DNA from: JAKQHY01 sp034429475 | GTDB lineage: Bacteria > Chloroflexota > Anaerolineae > B4-G1 > SLSP01 | Length of the DNA stretch: 11,603 nt | Direction: 5' to 3' | Assembly (NCBI GenBank): GCA_034429475.1 | Contig: DAOUGD010000321.1 | Location: 1 to 11,603, forward strand | Shown here: positions 1-7,075 of the stretch, one piece after another | Numbering within the stretch: the stretch's first letter is position 1 | Layout: each line of letters opens with the position of its first letter | Translations under genes and position numbers: made by a program | The notes under the pieces: model-generated | Database searches by the model: none | The model's input: the letters and a program-made list of their open reading frames with translations, nothing else | What the model was told of the DNA's origin: nothing

Positions 1-3
1 CTG

Positions 4-45
4 ACCCCACAACCCATAACCCATAACCCCCAACCCACACCCCCC
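4..45. repeat. Degenerate heptamer tandem tract (AACCCAT type)
   Basis: Six consecutive 7-base units can be laid out from 4 to 45: ACCCCAC, AACCCAT, AACCCAT, AACCCCC, AACCCAC, ACCCCCC. The tract stops exactly where the Shine-Dalgarno region of the first gene begins. It is C-rich on this strand and lacks G. It resembles the short tandemly repeated repetitive (STRR) heptamers known from cyanobacteria. Any role in regulation is unknown. Confidence 0.75.
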
Positions 46-54
46 AAAAGGAGG
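46..54 (+). promoter_or_regulatory. Strong Shine-Dalgarno for the triple-RAMP gene
   Basis: AAAAGGAGG at 46-54 is a near-perfect anti-16S match, 6 bases before the ATG at 61. It fixes the start of the large RAMP gene and suggests efficient independent initiation. No promoter hexamers are recognisable in the 45 bases of repeat before it, so transcription probably begins outside the window. Confidence 0.85.
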
Positions 55-60
55 ACACCT

Positions 61-3000
61 ATGCTTTTACGCGGCACGTTAATCGCAGAAACCCCGATTT
101 ACCGCGGGAATGCCCGCAAGACGTTGTTCACCCGCGACGGCGACGGGCGGGAGCGGCTCGTCTCGCTGGCAGGCGAGATCGCCGGGACGGCGGAGTCGCT
201 GATGGATGCCTTCATCGGCGCGGCGCGCAATGGGCGCAACACCGGCCTGCTCAATCAGCTCTGGGAGCGGCTGTATGGCAACCCGCTGCCCAACGGCCTC
301 ATCAAGCGCGTGGACTGCACCCTGAAGAAGGAAAGCTACCCGCGCGACCACTTCTTTGAGATGCGCATGGGCCTGCGGTTGGACGAAGACCGCTGGGCGT
401 CCGAGGCCAACGCCAACTACAAGATGGAAACGCTCTACCGCCATTCGATGTTTGATTTCGCGCTGGACGTGGAAGAGGCCGTGCTGGCGAAGGGCGACAA
501 CGCGACGCGGCTCTACTACCTGCTGCAAGAACTCGTCGCCGGGCGCTTCTGGTTCGGCGCGGGCAAGAGCAAGGGTCTGGGCCGCGTCCGCCTGGAGATG
601 GCGCTCGATGCGCCCGCCGGCGCCCCGCCCACCGCGCAGCGCAGCGCCAACCATTTGCAACTCACCCTGCGCTTCAACGCTCTCAACCCGGTGCTGGTGG
701 GCTGGAACTGGGGCAAGGTAGACCCGCACACACCCTCCTTCGCCGCCGTCGAAGGCCGCCTGCTCGTCGGCGCGATGCGCGACCTGCCCGACCCCATCCG
801 CGAGCGGCTGGAACTGGTGCTCGGCGGCCCCATCCTCACCCCGGAGGACTGGAAGAAGAAGCTGGCGACCTATCTGCCGCGCACCATCGCCGTCTGGCTG
901 CAATCGCAATCCAGCGGCGAGGCGGAAGTGTGGACGCTGTCGGCCAAGGCGCTGGACAAACTCAGCAAGGGCAAGTACGGCCTGTCGAAGAAAATCATCG
1001 AGGCCGCCGAACCATTGTGCGACCAGCCCTTCCCCACCGAAGCCGCCGCCGAGGCTGCCTTCGCTGCCGCGTTGGGCGACAAGGCGAACATGGCCGGCCG
1101 CATCGTCAAAGTGATGGATCGCCGCCGCGAGGAGCGCCGCAGCCTCAACGCCGACGCCTGGGCGGAAGTATCCACCGCCTTCGACTTCCCCGCCGACCTG
1201 GAAGCGGAAGTCGCCGCCGCCATTGCGGACGAAGCCGCGCTCACGGCGCTCCTGGGGACAGCCTGCCAGACCGTGCTCCCGCGCCTTTATATGCAGGTGG
1301 ATCAGCAAATCGAACTGTTGCAGAGCGACGCCTGGGTGGACGACGAAATCCGCAACCGCGAGGCGCACCTGCGGATCAAGGAGATGATCATGGCGGGCAA
1401 AATCACGGAGGCGCAGTGGCAAAATCGCAACGAGCCGCCGGAAGGCGTCAGCGGGGCCGCGTGGCGCGGCTTCCTGGATGACCACCGGCGCGTCCGCCTG
1501 CAACACATGAAACATCCCCAAAACCTGCGCAAAAGCATCACCAACGACCGCAACTTCATCACCTTCCTGAACAGCTACCGCGAGCGCACCCGCCAGGAAT
1601 TGGCGCAGCCGCACAACGTTGACTTCCGCAGCGGCGGGCCATCCAACCGCATCGTCTCGCGCAAGTACGGCAAGCCCTACGATACCGTCTTTATGCGGAT
1701 GCTCTCGTGGGCGCCGTCCGCGCAAGAGACCGGCTCGTGGGAAGTCTTCATCCCCGGCAGCACGCTCAAGGGCGCGTTCCGCAAGCGCGCCGCGCAAGTG
1801 CTGAAGACGTTGTGGGGCGAATCAGCGCAGACCGACGAGGTGTTGGAAAACCTGTTCGGCGCGCAGGGGCGGATCGCGCTGGCGCGCTTCTCGGACGCCT
1901 ATCTGCGCGATCCCTACGATCCCGACCGCTCGTGGTGTTCGATGGACGGCGTCCGCATGGATCCCAAGACGGGCCGCCCCTACGAATCCGCCAAACACGA
2001 CTACCTGTTTGCCTACGGCGATCACCTGGTCTTTGAGATGCGGATTGACATGCCGAATTTGATTCCCGACGACCTGGCCGCGCTCTCGCTGCTGGCGCAT
2101 CTGCTGGAGGACTTCCAGCGCGGCGACATCCCCGTGGGCGGCGAAAAGAGCGCGGGCTTCGGCTGGGTGCAGGCGGAGATCGGCGACCTGCTGTGGCTGG
2201 CCGGGCCGGACAACCCGATGACGGCGCAGCTCTTCGAGAAGCGCGCGTTGACGCCCGACGGCATCTGGCAAAAGATCGAGATGCACGGGGCGGAGGCCGC
2301 TGACGCGCTCGCGTTTGCCACGCCGCTCAAGGCGCAGCGCAAGATCGGCGCGCCGCCGGCGACGCAGGCCGGGTTCATCTCGCACCGCGCGTTTGGCGGA
2401 TTCTGCGGCACGCTGGCGGTGGAAGCCGACGTGCTCACGCCGCTGCACATCCGCGAAAGCGGCGAGCCGTCGTTCCACGTGGAGCTGCCCGATGGCCCGG
2501 TGAACGGGTGGGACGCCTTCTCGATGGCGCCGCCTGCCGCCGCGATGCGTCCCGACATCCGCCAGTACGCCCTGCCGAGCCGCAGTCTCAAGGGGCTGCT
2601 GCGCCACGTCTACGCCATCGCCAGCGACAGCCGCGCGGAAAGCACCGACCTGGCGCGGCTCAATCCGGTGGACAGCCTGTTCGGCTGGGTGGGGCCGGGC
2701 CAGAATCAGGCGTTGATGGGCCGCCTCTCCATCGGTATTGGGATGTTTGAAGCGCCGGAACTGGCGTGGTTCAAAGTCCCCTACCCCTACACCGGCTGGC
2801 GCTTCGTCAACGGCAAGTGGACGTACACCGAAGGCCAGGCTGTCCCCAAGCTGCAAATCGCGCAGCTATGGCGGCTGTTCCCGCACACGCCCTTGCTTCC
2901 CGCCGTCGCGCGGTTGAGCGACTTCACCGCCGATACGGCGCAGGCCAGCTACGTCCGCGCCGTCCTGCCCGGCGCGAAAGCGCGCTTCACCGTCCGCTTC

Positions 3001-3273
3001 TGGAACCTGGAGAAGCTGGAGTTGCAGCGGCTGCTGTGGTGCCTCACGTTGGGGACGGACCTGGCGCACAAGCTGGGCCAGCATCGCTACGTGGGCTTCG
3101 GGAGCGTGCGCTTCGCCCTGACGCCGCAGAGCTTCTTGATTGACTGGGAAAAGCGTTACGCCGCCCCCGACAAAGAGTGGAAATTGCCGGTTGTGCCGGA
3201 TATGTGGCTGGATACCGGTGTGATTGCCAACTACGCGCAATTGCGCGAGGCCCTGAGTGCTAAATCCCTTTGA
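61..3273 (+). CDS. Triple RAMP (Cas7-like) fusion protein, type III CRISPR-like
   Basis: This 1070-residue protein contains three RAMP units. Unit 1 (about 1-185) has the Csm3-like segment HFFEMRMGLRLDEDR (97-111) and glycine-rich loop GAGKSKGLGR (166-175). Unit 2 starts near 198 and carries a long, Ala/Glu/Arg-rich, probably helical stretch (about 225-520). It then has IPGSTLKGAFR (564-574), LFG (598-600), MDPKTGRPY (633-641) and loop GGEKSAGFG (693-701). Unit 3 (about 765-1050) has LTPLHI (792-797), LPSRSLKGLLR (838-848), LFG (873-875) and loop GQHRYVGFG (1006-1014). Single Csm3/Cmr4-type proteins are roughly 200-350 residues, so this is a fusion. Cas7 RAMPs form the crRNA-bound backbone of type III effectors and can cleave target RNA. 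Order and size recall type III-D/III-E fusions, but there are no CxxC zinc motifs as in Cas7-11 and only three loops. The start is set by a strong Shine-Dalgarno. RAMP assignment is secure; subtype and catalysis are inference. Confidence 0.85.
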   Translation: MLLRGTLIAETPIYRGNARKTLFTRDGDGRERLVSLAGEIAGTAESLMDAFIGAARNGRNTGLLNQLWERLYGNPLPNGLIKRVDCTLKKESYPRDHFFEMRMGLRLDEDRWASEANANYKMETLYRHSMFDFALDVEEAVLAKGDNATRLYYLLQELVAGRFWFGAGKSKGLGRVRLEMALDAPAGAPPTAQRSANHLQLTLRFNALNPVLVGWNWGKVDPHTPSFAAVEGRLLVGAMRDLPDPIRERLELVLGGPILTPEDWKKKLATYLPRTIAVWLQSQSSGEAEVWTLSAKALDKLSKGKYGLSKKIIEAAEPLCDQPFPTEAAAEAAFAAALGDKANMAGRIVKVMDRRREERRSLNADAWAEVSTAFDFPADLEAEVAAAIADEAALTALLGTACQTVLPRLYMQVDQQIELLQSDAWVDDEIRNREAHLRIKEMIMAGKITEAQWQNRNEPPEGVSGAAWRGFLDDHRRVRLQHMKHPQNLRKSITNDRNFITFLNSYRERTRQELAQPHNVDFRSGGPSNRIVSRKYGKPYDTVFMRMLSWAPSAQETGSWEVFIPGSTLKGAFRKRAAQVLKTLWGESAQTDEVLENLFGAQGRIALARFSDAYLRDPYDPDRSWCSMDGVRMDPKTGRPYESAKHDYLFAYGDHLVFEMRIDMPNLIPDDLAALSLLAHLLEDFQRGDIPVGGEKSAGFGWVQAEIGDLLWLAGPDNPMTAQLFEKRALTPDGIWQKIEMHGAEAADALAFATPLKAQRKIGAPPATQAGFISHRAFGGFCGTLAVEADVLTPLHIRESGEPSFHVELPDGPVNGWDAFSMAPPAAAMRPDIRQYALPSRSLKGLLRHVYAIASDSRAESTDLARLNPVDSLFGWVGPGQNQALMGRLSIGIGMFEAPELAWFKVPYPYTGWRFVNGKWTYTEGQAVPKLQIAQLWRLFPHTPLLPAVARLSDFTADTAQASYVRAVLPGAKARFTVRFWNLEKLELQRLLWCLTLGTDLAHKLGQHRYVGFGSVRFALTPQSFLIDWEKRYAAPDKEWKLPVVPDMWLDTGVIANYAQLREALSAKSL

Positions 3274-4144
3274 TTGGCTGCGGCGCAGCCAGACGGGCGC
3301 CGAGTTGCTGGCGACCCTGCGCTGGCTGGCGGATAATCCCGAGGTCCCCGGCAGCGGGGACCTCGCCGCGCCCTTCTCCGCGCTCGCCGCGCCATGCGAG
3401 CGGTGCTGGCTCTATCCGCGCCCGGCGGACAATCCCCACGCGCGCTATTGCGATTCTTGCCACAGCATCCTGGGCGGCGCGCGCGCTCTGGGCGGAATCT
3501 CGCGCCAGGCCGTCGTCCTGTGGGGCTACGTCAATCAATTGCCCCGCCAACTGCGGTACAGCAACGCCGATTTCAAAGACAGCGAGATTCTGGGGGCGTT
3601 CGCGCCGGACGAGCAGCACTTTCTCATCATGCTGAACCGCAAGCAACTCAAGCCCTGGTTCCAGGAATCGATGCTCTATCACGGCGCGAGCCTCAAGGGG
3701 TTGATTCAGATTTTCCCCACCGCCGGGATTACGGCGCACCTGAGCATGGACGAAGTGCTGTGCCGCATCATCCACAACGAAGCGCGCTTCCCGCTGGATC
3801 AACTGCGTGTGCGCTTCTTCTTCGCGTGGAAGCAGATTTTCGCGCCGCGCGAGTCCGACCGGCAGGGCATTCTCACCTTCGACGCCGGGGAATTTATGAG
3901 TATGTTGGAAATGGCGTCCGTGTTCCGCACCCTTTTGCGCCCCGAAGAGCAGAAAATCGTCCACGATCTGCTGACGATGGAGGAAAGCGACGAGGCGCAG
4001 TTCTACTGGGGCCGGCTGGTCGGCTACCTGTCGCCGGAGACGCGGGACATGCTCAACGCCTGGAAAGTCCGCCGCTGGTCGGCGGCGCAGACGCGCCTGT
4101 TTTATGAGTTGACGGCGCATGTGGAGTATTATCAGCAAGAGTAA
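3257..4144 (+). CDS. Uncharacterised zinc-ribbon protein of the RAMP module
   Basis: I do not recognise the family. The 295-residue product has a four-cysteine motif, CERC (47-50) and CDSC (65-68), spaced like a zinc ribbon. The rest is mixed alpha/beta with a largely helical C-terminal third and no signal peptide or membrane segment. A GTG start at 3257 overlaps the end of the RAMP gene by 17 bases, with GAGG at 3247-3250 as ribosome site. This implies translational coupling and a partner role, perhaps a subunit or regulator of the RAMP effector. The reading frame is intact and G+C matches the RAMP gene. Nuclease, CARF or HD motifs are not apparent. The next gene begins one base after its stop. 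Function is unknown; association with the RAMP protein is inferred from coupling only. Confidence 0.75.
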   Translation: MLNPFDWLRRSQTGAELLATLRWLADNPEVPGSGDLAAPFSALAAPCERCWLYPRPADNPHARYCDSCHSILGGARALGGISRQAVVLWGYVNQLPRQLRYSNADFKDSEILGAFAPDEQHFLIMLNRKQLKPWFQESMLYHGASLKGLIQIFPTAGITAHLSMDEVLCRIIHNEARFPLDQLRVRFFFAWKQIFAPRESDRQGILTFDAGEFMSMLEMASVFRTLLRPEEQKIVHDLLTMEESDEAQFYWGRLVGYLSPETRDMLNAWKVRRWSAAQTRLFYELTAHVEYYQQE

Positions 4145-4145
4145 A

Positions 4146-5204
4146 ATGAATCAACCAGAAGTGTTCCTAATCAATGCGCTTTTGCAAGAATTGCGCGATC
4201 TTATCAACGAAACGCGCTCGATGGTGGCCGCTGCGGTTAACGCCAGCATGACGATGCTTTACTGGCGCATCGGCAAGCGCATCCATGAGGACGTGCTCCG
4301 GGAAGAACGCGCCGCGTATGGCGAACAACTGATTGCGGAGCTATCGCAGCAATTGGCAACCGAGTACGGGCGCGGCTTTTCCGTCGCCAACCTACGGCGG
4401 ATGATTCAATTCGCCGTGGTCTTTCCCGATGAGCCAATTGTCGTATCACTGATACGACAATTGAGTTGGACACACTTCCTGGCCCTTTTGCCACTTACAG
4501 ATCCGCTCCAACGCGAGTTTTACACGCAGATGTGCCGTGTGGAAGGGTGGAGTGTGCGCACACTGCGGGAAAAAATTGACTCAATGCTGTATGAGCGCAC
4601 CGCCCTCTCACGAAAACCCGAAGACCTCATCCGCCAGGAGTTGGCGACGCTGCGCACCGAAGACCGGCTGACGCCCGATCTCGTGTTTCACGATCCTTAT
4701 TTGTTGGATTTCTTGGGGCTACGCGATCATTATCTAGAAAAAGACCTCGAGGACGCCATTCTGCGGGAGATTGAGGCATTCTTGCTTGAATTTGGCGCAG
4801 GCTTCGCCTTTGTTGCCCGCCAAAAGCGCATCGTAGTAGATAAAGACGACTACTACATCGATCTGCTCTTGTTTCATCGCGGCCTGCGGCGGTTGGTAGC
4901 CGTCGAACTCAAGTTAGGGGATTTCAAACCGGCGTACAAAGATCAAATGGAGCTTTACCTGCGTTGGTTGGCAAAATACGAGTTGCAACCCGGGGAATCG
5001 CCGCCCATTGGCCTCATTCTCTGCGCCGGCAAAAAACAGGAAACTATCGAATTGCTGGAATTAGAACAAAGTCATATCCGCGTCGCCGAATACCTGCTGG
5101 AACTCCCTCCAAAAGAAACGTTGACGCGCAAACTCCACGCTGCCATCCAAAGCGCCCGCGCGCGCCTGGGGGATGTCCCAGGTTTGCCTTACGACGAAGA
5201 ATAG
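4146..5204 (+). CDS. YhcG/DUF1016-type PD-(D/E)XK nuclease
   Basis: The 352-residue protein matches the two-part YhcG (DUF1016) layout. The helical N-terminal half carries WRIGKRI, YGRGFSVANLRRM and QLSWTHF, typical of this family. The C-terminal half is a PD-(D/E)XK fold with D239 (in YYIDLLLFH) and E254-x-K256 (in AVELKLGDFKP), followed by a Q-x-x-LYL helix, so the active site looks intact. Family members are thought to be DNA nucleases and are often found near restriction-modification or other defence genes. The ATG at 4146 (MNQPEVFL) is chosen over one at 4119 because it follows the previous stop by one base and begins at the conserved region. A+T content is visibly higher than in its neighbours, which suggests separate acquisition. 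A 29-base palindrome lies within the coding sequence. The precise substrate is unknown. Confidence 0.88.
   Translation: MNQPEVFLINALLQELRDLINETRSMVAAAVNASMTMLYWRIGKRIHEDVLREERAAYGEQLIAELSQQLATEYGRGFSVANLRRMIQFAVVFPDEPIVVSLIRQLSWTHFLALLPLTDPLQREFYTQMCRVEGWSVRTLREKIDSMLYERTALSRKPEDLIRQELATLRTEDRLTPDLVFHDPYLLDFLGLRDHYLEKDLEDAILREIEAFLLEFGAGFAFVARQKRIVVDKDDYYIDLLLFHRGLRRLVAVELKLGDFKPAYKDQMELYLRWLAKYELQPGESPPIGLILCAGKKQETIELLELEQSHIRVAEYLLELPPKETLTRKLHAAIQSARARLGDVPGLPYDEE
4435..4463. repeat. Perfect 29-base palindrome inside the nuclease gene
   Basis: The arm CAATTGTCGTATCA (4435-4448) is followed by a single C (4449) and its exact reverse complement (4450-4463), giving 14-base arms. It encodes residues 97-106 (around IVVSLIRQL) of the YhcG-type protein. 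It could form a cruciform or mRNA hairpin or be a protein-binding site. There is no T-tract after it, so it is not a classical terminator. Confidence 0.9.
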
Positions 5205-5210
5205 ACCCTT

Positions 5211-6383
5211 ATGGAAAATACTACCCTGCCCCCGCAACCATCCGGCATCCAACCCTTTTTGGACATCCCGCTCATCCGGTATCTCATCGTCTGGCGCGTG
5301 ACGGATACGCTGGTGCGCGCGCCGACGTGCCTGTCGGCGGCGATTTCGGAGACGTTGGGCGAAGTCATCGCGGAACGCCTGCCCACGTCCGAGGCGCGCG
5401 AGTGGCGCAAGACGCGGGAGGCGTGGCAGAATCCCGCGCCGCCTGCACCCGGCCTGATGGCGCCGCCCAAAGTCGCCGCGCCCTGGCCAATTCACGCGGT
5501 GCTGTTTCCCTACCCCGGCAAGCAAGTCTACGGGCAGGGCGAGGCCATCGTGTGGGAACTCAAACTGCTCGGCCCGCACGCCGACCACGGGCTGTTCCTG
5601 GAGACGCTGCTCCCGGCAATGGAGGCGCTGGGCGTCACGACGGAGCGCCGCTGGCGCGACCGGCAGGATTTGTGGGGGCACTTCGACGTGCAGGCGGTCT
5701 ACGCGGCGCGCGGCGCGCAGTGGAAGCCGGTGGTCGAAGACGGCAAGGTGAACCTGCGGGCGCGCGTCAGTCCGATCCAGTGGCGCGAGGGACTGACGTT
5801 TGGGCTGGACGCGCCGCGCCCCTATTCCCGGCTCATGTGGGTCACGTCGTTTGATTTAGGCGAGGGAGCAGAGACGCAGGGGAGCAAGGGAGCGGAGGAG
5901 CAAGAGAACGAACAAGCGAACAAGCGAAAAGGCGAAAAGGCAAAAAGGGGAGAGGCGAAAAAGCGAGAAAGCGAAAAGGCGAAAAGAGAGGAACGACAAC
6001 GGCGCCGGCAGAAGATTACGGACGCGGAGATTCCGACGTTGTACGGGCTGGTGGGCGCATTGGTGAACCGGGTCACGCCGCTGTTGCCGGGGAAGCGTCC
6101 GAGCGTCGAGCAGGCGTGGGCGCAGGTGGACCCGGCGGATGTTTGGGCGCTGATCAACGCTGAAGACCCCACCGCCCTCACGCCCGAGGGAGAGGAGCTA
6201 CAGATTACGCTGCAAAGTTCGGCGTTCACCGCGCCGCCCAAAGGCTGGCCGGGAAAATGGATCGGCAAGCAATTCTTCAGCGCGTCCCTCCCCGCACGAC
6301 TGTTGCCTTACCTGGAGCTGGCTTCGATTCTGCACGTCGGGAAAGACACACATTTTGGGTGCGGGACGTTTAGGTTGGAGTAA
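5211..6383 (+). CDS. Cas6-like RAMP protein with lysine-rich insert
   Basis: The 390-residue protein has the outline of Cas6 proteins with the PF10040-type C-terminal domain. An N-terminal RAMP strand-helix unit (about 20-60) comes first. The segment GQGEAIVWELKLLGPHADHG with the following helix (about 108-140) resembles the start of the second ferredoxin-like half. The extreme C-terminus, HVGKDTHFGCGTFRLE (375-390), is a glycine-rich RAMP loop. Cas6 cuts pre-crRNA within repeats to make guides; the catalytic His cannot be assigned by eye. Residues about 218-263 are a highly charged K/E/R/Q stretch translated from a tandem octamer tract, probably a surface linker. The gene starts 6 bases after the nuclease stop and has no strong Shine-Dalgarno, suggesting coupling. 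Alternatively it may be another RAMP subunit such as Cas5 or Csm4. RAMP class is likely; Cas6 is moderately likely. Confidence 0.62.
   Translation: MENTTLPPQPSGIQPFLDIPLIRYLIVWRVTDTLVRAPTCLSAAISETLGEVIAERLPTSEAREWRKTREAWQNPAPPAPGLMAPPKVAAPWPIHAVLFPYPGKQVYGQGEAIVWELKLLGPHADHGLFLETLLPAMEALGVTTERRWRDRQDLWGHFDVQAVYAARGAQWKPVVEDGKVNLRARVSPIQWREGLTFGLDAPRPYSRLMWVTSFDLGEGAETQGSKGAEEQENEQANKRKGEKAKRGEAKKRESEKAKREERQRRRQKITDAEIPTLYGLVGALVNRVTPLLPGKRPSVEQAWAQVDPADVWALINAEDPTALTPEGEELQITLQSSAFTAPPKGWPGKWIGKQFFSASLPARLLPYLELASILHVGKDTHFGCGTFRLE
5862..5990. repeat. In-frame degenerate 7-8 bp tandem tract
   Basis: From 5910 to 5988 the sequence is nearly all 8-base units: GAACAAGC twice, GAAAAGGC twice, AAAAAGGG, a 7-base GAGAGGC, GAAAAAGC, GAGAAAGC, GAAAAGGC, GAAAAGAG. 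The preceding 5862-5909 is a looser run of GGGAGCA-like units. It is all purine with C, keeps the reading frame open and encodes a K/E-rich linker in the Cas6-like protein. Confidence 0.8.
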
Positions 6384-6388
6384 AAACT

Positions 6389-7075
6389 ATGCCCGACTAT
6401 AACCGCATCTACAACCAACAGGCCGACCTATACGAGCAATTAGTCGCCTACGAAGACTACGAGCAGCGCTTGCTACCCGCCCTCAACGCCATCATGCCGG
6501 TGGCGGGGCTGGATGTAGTGGAAAGCGGCGCGGGGACGGGGCGGCTGACCACGCTGTTGGCGCCGCACGTCCGCAGTCTCCGCGCATTCGACCTCTCGCC
6601 AGCCATGATCGTCGAAGCATTTCGGCGGCTTCATGGCGCGCGCAATACGCACTTCGCCGTGGCCGACCACCGCGCGCTGCCCGCGCCGGATGCTTCCGCC
6701 GACCTCGTTCTCTCCGGGTGGAGTGTTTGTATGCTCGTCGTCAACTACCGGGAGACGTGGCAAGCGCAAGTCACGCGAGCGTTGCGCGAATTTGAGCGCG
6801 TGCTGCGGCCCGGCGGTGTCATCATCATCATCGAAACCAAAGGCACCGGCCACGAGACGCCCGTAACCTACCCCAACCTGGAGGAGTATTACGCTTTCCT
6901 CGCAGCGCAAGGATTTGAATCCACCTGGATTCGCACCGATTTCCAGTTTGACGATGAAGCCCAGGCCGAAGCCCTCACCGGCTTCTTCTTCGGCGAGAAA
7001 TTTGCCAAAGACATCGTGGCGCGTTACGGTGTGAATGTGCCGGAATGTACCGGGATATGGTGGAAACGTCTATGA
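6389..7075 (+). CDS. Class I SAM-dependent methyltransferase
   Basis: The 228-residue protein has the Rossmann-fold methyltransferase order. Motif I is VVESGAGTGRLT (43-54), the ribose-binding acidic residue is D68 in AFDLSPAMI, the adenine-side D93 is in VADHRALP, motif IV is ADLVLSGWSV (104-113), and FERVLRPGGVIIII is the motif V/VI strand region. This corresponds to the Methyltransf_11 type that acts on small molecules or lipids; the substrate cannot be told. Motif I reads ESGAGTG instead of the usual DxGCGTG, which is conservative. GGAG at 6377-6380 lies 8 bases before the ATG, inside the end of the Cas6-like gene. Its stop overlaps the next start (ATGA). It is the hinge between the RAMP module and the signalling genes, and nothing in it ties it firmly to either. 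Confidence 0.85.
   Translation: MPDYNRIYNQQADLYEQLVAYEDYEQRLLPALNAIMPVAGLDVVESGAGTGRLTTLLAPHVRSLRAFDLSPAMIVEAFRRLHGARNTHFAVADHRALPAPDASADLVLSGWSVCMLVVNYRETWQAQVTRALREFERVLRPGGVIIIIETKGTGHETPVTYPNLEEYYAFLAAQGFESTWIRTDFQFDDEAQAEALTGFFFGEKFAKDIVARYGVNVPECTGIWWKRL

Noticed and set aside
79..1797. Long minus-strand open frame (572 codons) opposite the RAMP gene
   Set aside because: It is an antisense shadow of a GC-rich gene: composition is skewed to R/A/G/V, no domain is recognisable and there is no ribosome site. The + strand frame has clear RAMP motifs.
1822..2856. Minus-strand open frame of 344 codons
   Set aside because: Same antisense-shadow behaviour over the second and third RAMP units.
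61..3273. Calling the large protein Cas7-11
   Set aside because: It has three RAMP loops, not four, lacks the CxxC zinc motifs and there is no TPR-CHAT neighbour in the window.
3260..4138. Minus-strand open frame covering the zinc-ribbon gene
   Set aside because: It mirrors the + gene exactly. The + frame has the CxxC motifs and coupling to its neighbours.
4119..4145. Upstream ATG at 4119 for the nuclease
   Set aside because: It would add nine residues overlapping the previous gene. The ATG at 4146 begins directly after the preceding stop and at the family-like N-terminus.
5910..5988. Octamer tract as a CRISPR array
   Set aside because: Units are 7-8 bases with no spacers, inside a coding frame. 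No array of 25-40 base repeats was seen anywhere in the window.
7045..7071. Upstream ATG at 7045 for the NHL lipoprotein
   Set aside because: It adds nine residues before the basic signal-peptide start. The ATG at 7072 gives the ATGA overlap seen at the next junction too.
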